DNA of 64,000 bases from DAIMZI01 sp036734025 (GCA_036734025.1 DAIMZI010000010.1:31328-95327); one strand, 5' to 3'. Shown: positions 1 through 9,739, counted from the stretch's first letter. The notes: generated from the letters alone by a model not told the origin. Numbers and translations: made by a program.

Positions 1-33
1 GCGCGGCCGCAGCCGCTCATCGGCATGCGAAGA

Positions 34-519
34 CTATGCGCTGGCCTGATGGAGCGAGCTTTCCAGCGCCTCGAACTGCAGATCGACCGAGCGCAGGTCA
101 TCTGCCAGATCGCGCAGCCGGCGCAGCAGCCTTTCGGAAAAATGCTCCGCGAGCGCCGGTTCGGTCTCCATAAGTCGGTAGATCGCATTCCGGTCGAGGG
201 CGAGCGCGTGAATGGGCTGGGTCGCGACCACCGTCGCGGTGAAGACGATGTCGGACAGCATGGCCAACTCGCCGACCAGTGTGCCTGGAGGAAGCTGATC
301 TTCCTGAAACGGCGCGCGGCGGACTTCGTCGGCCATGATCGCCATGCCGCTGAGGATAAGGAACGCGCTCTGCCCCTGTTCGCCCTCGGTGATGATCGCT
401 TCGCCGCGTTCAAAGCGCACATGCCGCCCACTGCGCAAGACACGCTGGAGAAGTTCGCCGCTCAAGTTCTTGAACAAACAGGTTGCACTCAGAAGATCAG
501 TTTCATCTGATTGAAACAT
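34..519 (-). CDS. Cyclic nucleotide-binding domain protein (Crp-type sensor domain only)
   Basis: 161 residues that consist almost entirely of one cNMP-binding beta-barrel domain (about residues 10-130), including the phosphate-binding-cassette-like stretch around GTLVGELAML. There is no C-terminal helix-turn-helix, so it is not a normal Crp/Fnr transcription factor; the end is a helical tail (about 125-161). Proteins of this build are usually stand-alone cytoplasmic sensors or partner subunits. It lies 119 bp from the response-regulator gene on the same strand. Ligand and partner are unknown; assignment to the domain superfamily is firm, the function is not. Confidence 0.8.
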   Translation of the reverse strand: MFQSDETDLLSATCLFKNLSGELLQRVLRSGRHVRFERGEAIITEGEQGQSAFLILSGMAIMADEVRRAPFQEDQLPPGTLVGELAMLSDIVFTATVVATQPIHALALDRNAIYRLMETEPALAEHFSERLLRRLRDLADDLRSVDLQFEALESSLHQASA

Positions 520-638
520 TCGATTCGCCCCTAGAAAATCCCCGTATACTAAGGGTGCTGTGAGTCTTCAGGGGCGACAAGCGCAAAGTTCGGGCATCCC
601 CAGATGCTTACCCATGGCTGTGGATCAACTTCGCGGGC

Positions 639-1325
639 TCAGGGCACAAGCTTGTATCCGCCTGATTCTGTGACAAGGAGTTCGGCGTTGGACGGATCAA
701 GCTCGATTTTCTGACGAAGGCGGTAGATATGCGTCTCCAATGTGTGGGTCGTCACTCCGGCATTATATCCCCACACCTCATGCAAAAGGACATCACGACG
801 CACGACACGCTCGCCGGCGCGGTAGAGATATTTCAGGATCGAGGTTTCCTTCTCCGTCAGCCTGATCTTGCTGCCCTTTTCATCGAGCAACAGCTTGCCG
901 GCCGGCTTGAAGGTATAGCGGCCGATGGTGAACACGGCATCCTCGCTCTGCTCGTGCTGGCGAAGCTGGGCGCGGATGCGTGCCAGCAGCACGGCGATGC
1001 GAAACGGCTTCGTTACGTAATCATTGGCCCCGGACTCAAGCCCCAGGATCATGTCGGAGTCAGTATCCTGCGCGGTCAGCATGATCACTGGGCCGGGATA
1101 GCCATTCTTGCGCATCAGCTTGCAGGCTTCGCGACCATCCATGTCGGGCAGGCCCACATCCAGAAGCACGAGGTCTATATGCTCGGTCTTTACCGTCTGA
1201 ATGCCGCCGGCCGCGTTGGGCGCCGTTGCGGTCTCGAATTCTTCGTGGAGAGCGAGCTGTTCGGCAAGCGACTCGCGCAAATCCTCATCATCATCTACGA
1301 TCAAGATCTTTCGTGTGGTGCTCAT
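639..1325 (-). CDS. OmpR/PhoB-family two-component response regulator
   Basis: 228 residues. The N-terminal receiver domain (about 5-120) shows the acidic pocket DDDED at 11-15, phospho-acceptor Asp56 in LLDVGLPDMDG, the Thr of VIMLTAQ and the Lys of VTKPF. The C-terminal winged helix (about 130-228) has the OmpR-type recognition region with THTLETHIYRLRQKI. The frame stays open upstream to 1592, but the receiver fold begins at MSTTRKIL, so the start is placed at 1325. No histidine kinase gene is adjacent, so it is an orphan regulator here. It is divergent from the L,D-transpeptidase gene, a possible target (inference). Confidence 0.9.
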   Translation of the reverse strand: MSTTRKILIVDDDEDLRESLAEQLALHEEFETATAPNAAGGIQTVKTEHIDLVLLDVGLPDMDGREACKLMRKNGYPGPVIMLTAQDTDSDMILGLESGANDYVTKPFRIAVLLARIRAQLRQHEQSEDAVFTIGRYTFKPAGKLLLDEKGSKIRLTEKETSILKYLYRAGERVVRRDVLLHEVWGYNAGVTTHTLETHIYRLRQKIELDPSNAELLVTESGGYKLVP

Positions 1326-1488
1326 GATCCATTCCCAAAAAAGCTTCTTTATATGTATGCCGGCCGTTCCTTTTGGGGCCGCCCCGAGGACTGCGCTGCT
1401 GTAGTTATAGCTCAGGCCCGTGCTTTGGCGGAACCGGATTGCGGGGCCGGACAGCCGGTTTTCATAAATGTTGCGTGAAAAACATGTG

Positions 1489-1998
1489 ATGCGGGTTGCA
1501 TCTTTGTCGAGGTCAGCAAGCCGTGGACGGCTTATCGTCGGTGAGTGGAGCGCGGCCTGCGCGCTGGGGCGCACGGGGCTTCGCCGTGCCAAGCGCGAAG
1601 GTGACGGCGCAACGCCGATCGGCCGCTGGACGCTGGAGCTTGTTTATTTCCGCGCCGACCGTGTAGCGCGGCCGCGCACCGGGCTGCCCGTTGTTGCGCT
1701 GCGCCGCGATATGTGCTGGTGCGATGATCCGGCTGATCGCAACTATAACCGCATGGTGCATCTGCCTTATCCCGCGCGGCATGAACGGCTGTGGCGCGAT
1801 GACGGGCTTTACGATCTGATCGTGGTGCTCGGCCACAATCGCAGCCCGCGCATTCGCCATCATGGCAGCGCGATCTTCATGCATGTCGCAAGCCCGGAAA
1901 TGGCGCCAACCGAAGGCTGTATCGCGCTTGCACAGGCCGACTTGCGCCGCGTGCTTCTGGCTGCAGGGCCGGGCAGCTTCGTCGATGTGCCGGGATGA
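1489..1998 (+). CDS. L,D-transpeptidase family (YkuD) protein
   Basis: 169 residues from ATG 1489 (an in-frame ATG also lies at 1468). The C-terminal half carries the YkuD signature: a conserved His region (HHGSAIFMH) followed by the catalytic Cys in PTEGCIAL. The family cross-links peptidoglycan stems 3-3 or attaches proteins to the wall. No signal peptide is obvious and the N-terminus is Arg-rich, so export is unclear. It belongs to the short YkuD group often labelled 'L,D-transpeptidase family protein' in Alphaproteobacteria. Divergent from the response regulator. Family call is good; substrate unknown. Confidence 0.8.
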   Translation: MRVASLSRSASRGRLIVGEWSAACALGRTGLRRAKREGDGATPIGRWTLELVYFRADRVARPRTGLPVVALRRDMCWCDDPADRNYNRMVHLPYPARHERLWRDDGLYDLIVVLGHNRSPRIRHHGSAIFMHVASPEMAPTEGCIALAQADLRRVLLAAGPGSFVDVPG

Positions 1999-2008
1999 TG
2001 GTCGGGCC

Positions 2009-2791
2009 TCAGCGAACCCGGCGCGGATTGAGGTAGAGATCTATCTCGTGATGCTCCAGCGCGGGGCGCATCTGCCGGTGCTCCACCGCCGAGACCAGAT
2101 CGGCGACATGGCGCTGGCATGGCCGATTGAACCGCAGCATGGCGCAGAACAGCTGCAGCACCATGCGCAGGCGCGTATCATCGTGATCCTCGCGCAGATC
2201 GACATCCCAGTGTCCGCCAAGGCTGACCAGCTTGCCGTCGAGATGGCCGATGCGGTCATTGTTGTGGTCATAAAGCGTGTAGTCGGGGCCGATGCTGATC
2301 CAGTCGCGGCGCAGCTTGTAGAGAAAGGGCTGGCCATCCTTGAGGATGAAAAACGAGAATTTCTCGGGAAAGCCGGGCCATTTGCGCGCGCAGCGCTCGA
2401 CATGGATGATCTGGTCGTGCCCCGCCAGGTTGAGCGAGAACGCCATCACCGGAAATCCGCCCGCCCCGAACGACAGTTGCAGGCTGCGGCCGATCATCAG
2501 GTCCATGGTGGCGCGCCAGGTCATGCCTTCGGTGAACAGTTTGAGCACCAGGCGCTTGGCCATACCCTGATTGTCTTTCCACGCGCCTTCGCGATAGGTG
2601 ATGAGATGCGTTCGTGCGCCGTTCTCCTTCACCTCGCCAATGACGTCGGTGTCCTTGGTGAACTGGCGCGATTTGGCGCGGTGGCGCGACTTGCGGAAAA
2701 TCCCGACTTCGGTGGGATTCAGATCGGTGAACCAGAGATCGACGACAAAATGCGAATGGCTCAAATCCTGCTTCGTGTCCGTCACGCTCAT
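2009..2791 (-). CDS. Conserved hypothetical protein, possibly LURP-one/tubby-like fold
   Basis: 260 residues from the ATG at 2791 (MSVTDTKQ); the frame is open to 2905 but upstream residues look non-coding. No signal peptide or membrane span. A beta-rich middle section contains FFILKDGQPFLYKLRRDW followed by a DYTLYDHNNDRIGHLDG stretch, which resembles the 'default-structure' repeats of LURP-one-related/tubby-like proteins; this is a weak pattern match. Convergent with the L,D-transpeptidase gene, 10 bp apart. Function unknown. Confidence 0.65.
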   Translation of the reverse strand: MSVTDTKQDLSHSHFVVDLWFTDLNPTEVGIFRKSRHRAKSRQFTKDTDVIGEVKENGARTHLITYREGAWKDNQGMAKRLVLKLFTEGMTWRATMDLMIGRSLQLSFGAGGFPVMAFSLNLAGHDQIIHVERCARKWPGFPEKFSFFILKDGQPFLYKLRRDWISIGPDYTLYDHNNDRIGHLDGKLVSLGGHWDVDLREDHDDTRLRMVLQLFCAMLRFNRPCQRHVADLVSAVEHRQMRPALEHHEIDLYLNPRRVR

Positions 2792-3018
2792 GTCGGGCCC
2801 CCGCCAGCCAGTTAACGAATCAGTTGATGTTAACATGGACCGCATGAGCGGGCGCGGCACGCCGTCATTTGCGCACAAGTGTCTGGAACGGCCCGCCGCA
2901 TCCATCTGGTCTCGTCCGCTCTATTTTCTCGCCAACGGACACGGTTATAAACTGGCTCCAACCCACGGGGGCTACATGTCTTCGCTCCCACCCCTCAAGC
3001 GGATTTGAAAGGAACGGC

Positions 3019-3681
3019 ATGAGCAGATTTCTGGTGATAGGCGCCAATCGCGGCATCGGACTGGAACTGGTGCGCCAGATCGCGCAGCGCGGCGACGAGG
3101 CGATCGCGGCGTGCCGTAGGGTGTCGCCCGAATTGAGCGCGCTCGGCGTCGAGACCTTCGCGGATGTCGATGTCTGCGATGAGGCGAGTCTGAAGGCGCT
3201 GTCCGAGGCGCTGGCGGGCCGGGATGTCGATGTGCTGGTGGTGGTCGCCGGCATCTTGCACGGCGATGGAATGGGCCGTCTCGACTGGGACGCCATGCGC
3301 CGCCAGTTCGAGGTCAACAGTCTGGGTCCGCTGCGCGCCGCGCTGGCCTTGCGGCCCCGCCTGAAGCGCGGCAGCAAGATTGCCATCCTGTCCAGCCGTG
3401 TCGGGTCGCTGGCCGACAACACGTCCGGCGGCAATTACGGCTATCGCATGTCCAAGGCGGCGGTGAACATGGCCGGGCGCAATCTGGCGCATGATCTGGC
3501 GCCCGAAGGCATCGCCGTGCTACTGCTGCATCCGGGGTATGTGCGCACGGACATGACAGGGGGCAGCGGCCATATCGACGCCAGCGAGTCGGCCCGCGGC
3601 CTGATCCAGCGGCTCGACGAACTGGGCATGGACCAGACCGGCACGTTCTGGCATGCCGACGGCAGCCCGTTGCCGTGGTAG
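3019..3681 (+). CDS. Short-chain dehydrogenase/reductase
   Basis: 220 residues. N-terminal Rossmann nucleotide motif GANRGIGLE (about 7-15), then DVDVCD acidic region, a Ser in LSSRVGS and the catalytic Tyr/Lys pair in YGYRMSKAAVN, with a P-G-Y-V-R-T-D-M substrate-loop start. The size and the NYGYRMSKAA motif are typical of the CsgA/YciK-like small SDRs. Start chosen at ATG 3019, preceded by AAAGGA about 8 nt upstream. It reads into the FMN reductase gene 25 bp downstream, likely the same transcript. Substrate not predictable. Confidence 0.85.
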   Translation: MSRFLVIGANRGIGLELVRQIAQRGDEAIAACRRVSPELSALGVETFADVDVCDEASLKALSEALAGRDVDVLVVVAGILHGDGMGRLDWDAMRRQFEVNSLGPLRAALALRPRLKRGSKIAILSSRVGSLADNTSGGNYGYRMSKAAVNMAGRNLAHDLAPEGIAVLLLHPGYVRTDMTGGSGHIDASESARGLIQRLDELGMDQTGTFWHADGSPLPW

Positions 3682-3706
3682 CGGGCGCTTGAGGAAAGGA
3701 CTTGGC

Positions 3707-4288
3707 ATGCCGCTCACTTTCGCAATGTTCTACGGCTCGGTGCGCCGCAACCGGCAAGGCATAAAGGCCGCGCGGTTCGTCAAGCGGCAGTTCGAGGAGC
3801 GCGGGCACGCGGTCGAACTGATCGACGCGATGGAAGAGCCGTTCCCGCTGCTTGATCGCATGTACAAGGAGTATGGCCCCGGCGAGGCGCCGGCCTTCAT
3901 GGACCGCATCGCAGGTGTGATCCGCGGCGCGGACGGGTTCATCATCGTATCGGGCGAATATAATCACGGCATTCCGCCGGCGCTCAAGAACATGCTCGAT
4001 CATTATCTGGAAGAGTGGCGCTACCGGCCCTCGGGCATCGTCTGCTACTCGGCGGGCATGTTCGGCGGTGTGCGTGCGGCTATGCAGCTGCGCATGACGC
4101 TGGCCGAACTTGGCATGTCGTCGATCCCGACACTGTACCCCGTGCCGCGTGTGCAAAATGCCTTCTCGGACGACGGAACGCCTGTCGATGACAGCGCTTA
4201 TACATTCGTAAAGAGCTTCCTGGACGAGATGGAGTGGTACGCCGAGGCGCTGAAGGCGCAAGCCGAGAAAGGTCTTCCCGGCAAATGA
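3707..4288 (+). CDS. NADPH-dependent FMN reductase family protein
   Basis: 193 residues with a flavodoxin-like fold. The FMN phosphate loop is at the N-terminus (FYGSVRRNRQG) and the second signature GEYNHGIPPALKNMLDH lies near residue 82-98, as in chromate/quinone/azo reductases of the NADPH_dep_FMN_red family. GAGGAAAGG just upstream of ATG 3707 is a good ribosome site. It sits between two SDR genes in one direction (gaps 25 and 32 bp), which suggests co-transcription as small redox enzymes. The physiological acceptor is unknown. Confidence 0.85.
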   Translation: MPLTFAMFYGSVRRNRQGIKAARFVKRQFEERGHAVELIDAMEEPFPLLDRMYKEYGPGEAPAFMDRIAGVIRGADGFIIVSGEYNHGIPPALKNMLDHYLEEWRYRPSGIVCYSAGMFGGVRAAMQLRMTLAELGMSSIPTLYPVPRVQNAFSDDGTPVDDSAYTFVKSFLDEMEWYAEALKAQAEKGLPGK

Positions 4289-4320
4289 GTTTGGGTAACG
4301 TATCATCAGGAGAGCAGGCA

Positions 4321-5103
4321 ATGTTGACAGGAAAAAGCGCCGTGGTCACAGGCTCGACGAGCGGCATCGGGCTGGGAATGGCAAGCGCACTGTGTGCAGC
4401 CGGCGCAAATGTGATGTTGAACGGCTTCGGCGATGCCGCGGAGATAGAGGGCACGCGCGCGCGCCTGGCCGGCGAGCATAATGTCAAGGTCGGCTATCAT
4501 GGCGCTGACATGACCAAGCCTGAGCAGATCGCGGACATGGTCGAGACGACACGGCGCGAGTTCGGCCAGATCGACATCATGGTCAACAACGCGGGCATTC
4601 AGCACGTGTCGCCCGTCGAGGACTTTCCCATCGAGAAATGGGATGCGATCATCGCCATCAACCTGTCGAGCGCGTTTCACACCTCGCGTCTCGTGTTCGC
4701 CGAGATGAAACAGCGCGGCTGGGGACGCATCATCAACCTGGCGTCGGCCCATGGGCTGGTCGCCTCGCCGTACAAGGCCGCCTATGTCGCCGCCAAGCAC
4801 GGCATTCTCGGCCTGACAAAGACGCTGGCGCTTGAAGGCGCAGAACACGGCATCACGGTCAACGCGATATGCCCGGGCTATGTGCTCACCCCGCTGGTGG
4901 AAAAACAGATCCCCGATACGGCGAAGGCGCGCGGCATCACCGAAGATCAGGTCAAGCGCGATGTGCTGCTGGCCGCCCAGCCGACCAAGCAGTTCGTGAC
5001 GACGGAGCAGATCGGCGCGCTCACCGTGTTCCTGTGCGGCAAGGACGCGGCACAGATCACCGGAGCGTCACTGCCGGTCGATGGAGGCTGGACGGCGCAA
5101 TGA
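4321..5103 (+). CDS. bdhA: 3-hydroxybutyrate dehydrogenase
   Basis: 260 residues, the usual BdhA length. SDR fold with TGSTSGIG (about 9-16), NNAGIQH, and the Ser/Tyr/Lys triad in LASAHGLVASPYKAAYVAAKHG. The C-terminal stretch with ICPGYVLTPLVEKQIP, LLAAQPTKQFVT and GASLPVDGGW is characteristic of NAD-dependent D-3-hydroxybutyrate dehydrogenases, which oxidise 3-hydroxybutyrate to acetoacetate after PHB breakdown. A PHB depolymerase gene lies about 7 kb away. AGGAGAG precedes ATG 4321. Its stop overlaps the start of the patatin gene (ATGA), indicating translational coupling. Confidence 0.9.
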   Translation: MLTGKSAVVTGSTSGIGLGMASALCAAGANVMLNGFGDAAEIEGTRARLAGEHNVKVGYHGADMTKPEQIADMVETTRREFGQIDIMVNNAGIQHVSPVEDFPIEKWDAIIAINLSSAFHTSRLVFAEMKQRGWGRIINLASAHGLVASPYKAAYVAAKHGILGLTKTLALEGAEHGITVNAICPGYVLTPLVEKQIPDTAKARGITEDQVKRDVLLAAQPTKQFVTTEQIGALTVFLCGKDAAQITGASLPVDGGWTAQ

Positions 5104-6158
5104 GGCTAGGCGCACGCAACAGCCAGAAATCGCTCAATCTTGCCCTTCAGGGAGGGGGCGCGCACGGCGCGTTCACCTGGGGCGTGCTTGACAAGCTTCT
5201 GGAGGACGGCCGGATCAGGTTCGATGCGATCAGCGGCACGAGCGCGGGCGCCATGAACGCGGTCGCCTATGCCGACGGGATCATGCAGAACGGCGCGCAG
5301 GGCGCACGCGATAACCTGCGCAAACTGTGGGAGGCCATCGGCCAGGCAGCGCGCTACAGCCCGCTGCGGCGCACGCCGCTCGACATCCTGATGGGCAACT
5401 GGAGCCTGTCCGGCTCGCCGGGGCTGGCGCTGGTCAATCTGTTCCACCAGTTCTCCTCGCCCTATGCCGTCAATCCGCTCAATCTCAACCCGGTGGCGGA
5501 AATTCTCGGCTCGGTGGTCGATTTCGATCGCGTGCGCAAATGCGATCAGGTCGAGCTGTATATCTCGGCGACCAATGTCGAGACCGGGCGCGTGCGCGTG
5601 TTCAACCGCGCCGAGATCAATTGTCAGATGGTCATGGCCTCAGCCGCGCTACCGCACATGTTTCAAGCCGTCGAGATCGACGGTGTCCCTTATTGGGACG
5701 GGGGCTATATGGGCAATCCGGTGCTGTTCCCGTTCTACCGCAGCAAGACCGCGGACATTCTGATCGTCCAGATCAACCCGATTGAACGCGAAGGCACGCC
5801 GCGCACCGCGCGCGAGATCTTCGACCGGGTGACCGAGATCACCTTCAACGCCAGCCTGCTTCATGAATTGCGGATGATCGACTTCGTCCGCCAGCTCGCC
5901 GATGAAGGCAAGCTCAAGCTGCGCAACGCCAAGGCGATGCGCATTCATCTGATCGATTCGCAGGACGAGTTGTCCGAGCTTGGCGCAGCAAGCCGGCTGA
6001 ACGCGCAGTCACTTTTCCTGGATCACCTGTTCGAGTTGGGCCGCGGGCGGGCGCAGCGCTGGCTGGATGCGCATTTCGATGATCTGGGCAAACGCGCAAC
6101 CGTCGATCTGCGCGCCATGTTCGAGGGCATCGGCGGCACGCCCGAAACGGCGGACTGA
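5100..6158 (+). CDS. Patatin-like phospholipase / esterase
   Basis: 352 residues. All patatin motifs are visible: the oxyanion glycine loop GGGAHGAF (about 18-25), the nucleophile elbow GTSAGAMNA with the catalytic Ser (about 45), and the catalytic Asp in YWDGGYMGNP. Family members are Ser-Asp dyad lipid acyl hydrolases. No signal peptide, so it is cytoplasmic or membrane-peripheral. The start ATG overlaps the bdhA stop by 4 bp; a patatin directly downstream of bdhA is common in Alphaproteobacteria, and a role in PHB granule or lipid turnover is an inference. Confidence 0.9.
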   Translation: MRLGARNSQKSLNLALQGGGAHGAFTWGVLDKLLEDGRIRFDAISGTSAGAMNAVAYADGIMQNGAQGARDNLRKLWEAIGQAARYSPLRRTPLDILMGNWSLSGSPGLALVNLFHQFSSPYAVNPLNLNPVAEILGSVVDFDRVRKCDQVELYISATNVETGRVRVFNRAEINCQMVMASAALPHMFQAVEIDGVPYWDGGYMGNPVLFPFYRSKTADILIVQINPIEREGTPRTAREIFDRVTEITFNASLLHELRMIDFVRQLADEGKLKLRNAKAMRIHLIDSQDELSELGAASRLNAQSLFLDHLFELGRGRAQRWLDAHFDDLGKRATVDLRAMFEGIGGTPETAD

Positions 6159-6198
6159 GCGTTCCGCCATGCCCCCGCCTCAAGCGTGCCATTCAGTC

Positions 6199-7785
<1,587 letters not shown>

Positions 7786-7848
7786 TGAGATCATGCCCTT
7801 GTTGTGTGAGCCCAACGCCAAGCGCGGGGCAAATCCGCTCCGTTTCAG

Positions 7849-7877
7849 ATTATACCCCCAAGCGCGCGTCCGGCGAA
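7849..7877 (-). promoter_or_regulatory. Candidate sigma-70 promoter for leuA
   Basis: Read on the minus strand, a perfect TATAAT (7854-7849) is preceded at exactly 17 bp by TTCGCC (7877-7872), a weak -35. This gives a leader of about 57 nt before the leuA start. The -10 is the only consensus one nearby; the -35 is poor, so the promoter is plausible but not proven. Confidence 0.45.
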
Positions 7878-8292
7878 GCCGAACAGCCCACGCTCAGGGG
7901 CTGATAAGGAGCTGCGAAGGGCGAAGTGCGGGCAGAGCGCCAGACGGCCGCAAGCTGCCGACGGAAATGGCGCGCAGACGGGTCCCGGCGCACGTCGCCA
8001 GGAAACGCATCGTCGATGTCTGTACCGCCAGGTTCATTAAGCTGCCCGAGTGATTTCAATCGGTCACATCAGAACTGATGCATGTTGAATATGACACATT
8101 CGCGCAAATGGCAATAGGCCTTCGCGCCGCCTGAATGGGGGCCTGCTCACCTGCTCGGGTTGCTTGCCGGCTGGATGATGAACGGGAGATTAAGACGCTC
8201 TCGGCCAGGGGTTCACCTCAATGAATGCGCGCTAACATATTGGTTCAAAACGAGTTCAGACCCCTGCGTGTAAACCGGAATAGTCTTTCACA

Positions 8293-8307
8293 CGAAAAGA
8301 CGAAAAG
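8293..8307 (+). repeat. Short direct repeat CGAAAAG upstream of curlin gene
   Basis: CGAAAAG occurs at 8293-8299 and 8301-8307, directly upstream of the AACAGGAG ribosome site. It could be a regulator-binding or mRNA-leader element; too short to judge. Confidence 0.25.
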
Positions 8308-8329
8308 TTGAAAACAGGAGTTCTTGCAC

Positions 8330-8785
8330 ATGATCATCCGTAAAGTTCTGATGTCCAGCGCCATCGCTCTCACTCTCGGCCTGGGTCTTGGCTTCGCCGG
8401 CTATTCGAGCCCCGCCGAAGCCGGCGGTTCGACGGCCTTCATCGAACAGTTCGGCACGGGCAACGCCGTTGGGGCTGCTCAGCGTGGCCATTCCAACCGT
8501 TTGACCGTTCAGCAGTATGGCCGTGGCAACACCACGATCAGCACTCAGGACGGCGCGCGTAACCGCACCGTCGTCGGCCAGAGCGGCCGCGGCAACTATG
8601 CCGACACCTACCAGAGAGGCAGCCGCAACGTGACCGGCATCGCCCAGTTCGGCAAGGGCAACAGCGCCACCACGACCCAGATCGGCCGTGGCAACGCCGT
8701 CGGCATCATCCAGGCCGGCAAGGGCAACCGGGCCACCACCACTCAGGTGGGCCGTGGCAACGTCGCCGTCGTCGTGCAGGACTGA
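8330..8785 (+). CDS. Curlin-repeat protein (CsgA-like major amyloid subunit)
   Basis: 151 residues. A signal peptide (about 1-30, hydrophobic, ending near SPAEAGG) is followed by ten consecutive 11-residue units, each beginning Q-x-G-x-x-N (QFGTGN, QRGHSN, QYGRGN, QDGARN, QSGRGN, QRGSRN, QFGKGN, QIGRGN, QAGKGN, QVGRGN). This equals five 22-residue curlin repeats without interruption, the pattern that folds into the cross-beta curli fibre. ATG 8330 has AACAGGAG 9 nt upstream. First gene of an apparent three-gene operon with CsgH and a second curlin protein; the CsgG/E/F secretion genes are not in the window. Confidence 0.85.
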   Translation: MIIRKVLMSSAIALTLGLGLGFAGYSSPAEAGGSTAFIEQFGTGNAVGAAQRGHSNRLTVQQYGRGNTTISTQDGARNRTVVGQSGRGNYADTYQRGSRNVTGIAQFGKGNSATTTQIGRGNAVGIIQAGKGNRATTTQVGRGNVAVVVQD

Positions 8786-8803
8786 TCGTCATGCCAACTC
8801 GTC

Positions 8804-8827
8804 GCGAGGGGCCATCGCGCCCCTCGC
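8804..8827 (+). terminator. Intra-operon stem-loop between curlin gene and csgH
   Basis: Perfect 8-bp inverted repeat GCGAGGGG (8804-8811) / CCCCTCGC (8820-8827) with an 8-nt loop, 19 nt after the curlin stop. There is no T-run, so it is more likely an mRNA-stabilising or partial-attenuation hairpin than a full terminator. Such hairpins commonly raise the level of a major subunit over downstream genes (inference). Confidence 0.55.
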
Positions 8828-8849
8828 CCTACTCGCAAGGAGATTTGAA

Positions 8850-9260
8850 ATGAAGCATTTGCGAAAGCCTCTTGGTCTGGCCCTGGCGCCTTTGGCGCTC
8901 GGCTTTGGAGTTTTGGGAATGAGTGCAACCAACAGTGACGACGCGAATGCCGGCTGGTTCAGCCGCGATCAGGTGCGTTGCGAGATCAATGTGAAGCCCG
9001 GGCGCCATGGCGTCGAACTGGAGGGCATTGTCTTCTCGCGCTCCCAGGTCACGGGGCATTACGAGCTGAGCGTGGCACAGGCGGGTGTAGGCACGCACGC
9101 CATGATCAGCCAGAGCGGTGATTTCGAGGCCGTACCCGGCGGACCGGTTTCGCTCGGTTCGGTCATGCTCGGCGGCAATGCCGGCGGGTTCACCGCAAAG
9201 CTCCGGGTCCATGCCTCGGGCAAGACCTATAGCTGCAGCCAGCGCGTAGGCCGGGTCTGA
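8850..9260 (+). CDS. csgH: CsgH-like curli assembly / amyloid-inhibitor protein
   Basis: 136 residues: signal peptide (about 1-35, ending near DANAGW), then a small beta-sandwich with CEINVKPGRHGVELEGIVFS, GHYELSV and ISQSGDF, the arrangement known from alphaproteobacterial CsgH, the CsgC-like periplasmic protein that suppresses premature curlin polymerisation. Two Cys (the CEI Cys and the C-terminal SCSQ Cys) could form a disulfide. AAGGAGA lies 6 nt before the ATG at 8850. Its place between two curlin-repeat genes supports the role. Identity is from motif pattern only. Confidence 0.75.
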   Translation: MKHLRKPLGLALAPLALGFGVLGMSATNSDDANAGWFSRDQVRCEINVKPGRHGVELEGIVFSRSQVTGHYELSVAQAGVGTHAMISQSGDFEAVPGGPVSLGSVMLGGNAGGFTAKLRVHASGKTYSCSQRVGRV

Positions 9261-9297
9261 TCCAGGTACGGGCTCAGCGGCCAGAAAGGACGATGTC

Positions 9298-9711
9298 ATG
9301 ACCATCAAGACGATCATCGCCGCCACGCTGGCGCTGTTCATGGGTATTGCGCCCATGGCGGCTCCGGCCTTTGCCGAAGGACGCGGCAGCTTCAGCTTCT
9401 TCTTCGCGCCCAAGACTGAAAAAGGGGCGGAGCGACTGGAGCGGGGGCTTTCGCGGCTCTCGCGGTTGCAGGAGACGCGCAACCGGGCGCGGATCAGCCA
9501 GCGGGGAAGCGACAATGCTGCGCAGATCAGCCAATCCGGCGAAGGCAATTCCGCTGCGATCTTTCAGCGGGGCCGTGGCCATACTGCAAGCATCGATCAG
9601 CACGGCACGGGCAATACGTTCGGCGTGTTCCAGTTCGGCAAGGGCACATCGAGCAGCACCACGCAGACCGGTGACGGCCAGACCGGCGTTCTCTTCCAGG
9701 GCGGCTGGTAG
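9298..9711 (+). CDS. Curlin-repeat protein (second, CsgB/nucleator-like candidate)
   Basis: 137 residues. Signal peptide (about 1-26, ending PAFAEG), a charged/aromatic linker (FSFFFAPKTEKGAERLERG), then six 11-residue curlin half-repeats starting QRGSDN, QSGEGN, QRGRGH, QHGTGN, QFGKGT, QTGDGQ. Half of the units have lost the Asn, unlike the regular first curlin gene, which fits a minor or nucleating subunit such as CsgB; this is inferred, not shown. AGAAAGGA precedes ATG 9298. Third gene of the curli-like operon, 37 bp after csgH. Confidence 0.75.
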   Translation: MTIKTIIAATLALFMGIAPMAAPAFAEGRGSFSFFFAPKTEKGAERLERGLSRLSRLQETRNRARISQRGSDNAAQISQSGEGNSAAIFQRGRGHTASIDQHGTGNTFGVFQFGKGTSSSTTQTGDGQTGVLFQGGW

Positions 9712-9739
9712 GCAGACCGGGCCGGCGCTCGCCCTATTC

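Larger units (their letters stand above)
7786..8329. other. 544-bp intergenic region between divergent leuA and the curli-like operon
   Basis: No convincing gene. It must hold the leuA promoter (minus strand; a candidate is annotated at 7849-7877) and the curli-like operon promoter (plus strand). I looked for a leucine-rich leader peptide upstream of leuA and found no run of Leu codons. The last 40 bases before the curlin gene are A-rich. The rest shows no structure I can interpret. Confidence 0.6.

Noticed and set aside
1326..1592. N-terminal extension of the response regulator
   Set aside because: Open frame continues upstream, but the receiver fold starts at the ATG at 1325 and the extension overlaps the L,D-transpeptidase gene.
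2883..2911. TGGAAC upstream of the first SDR as another copy of the ECF promoter at 25130
   Set aside because: At 17 bp the sequence is TGGTCT, matching only half of TGTCTT.
4295..4320. GTAACG upstream of bdhA as a third SigF-type promoter
   Set aside because: At 16 bp downstream the sequence is GGCA, not CGAA.
7900..8040. Leucine attenuator / leader peptide upstream of leuA
   Set aside because: A short minus-strand frame exists but has no run of Leu codons and no clear terminator-antiterminator pair.
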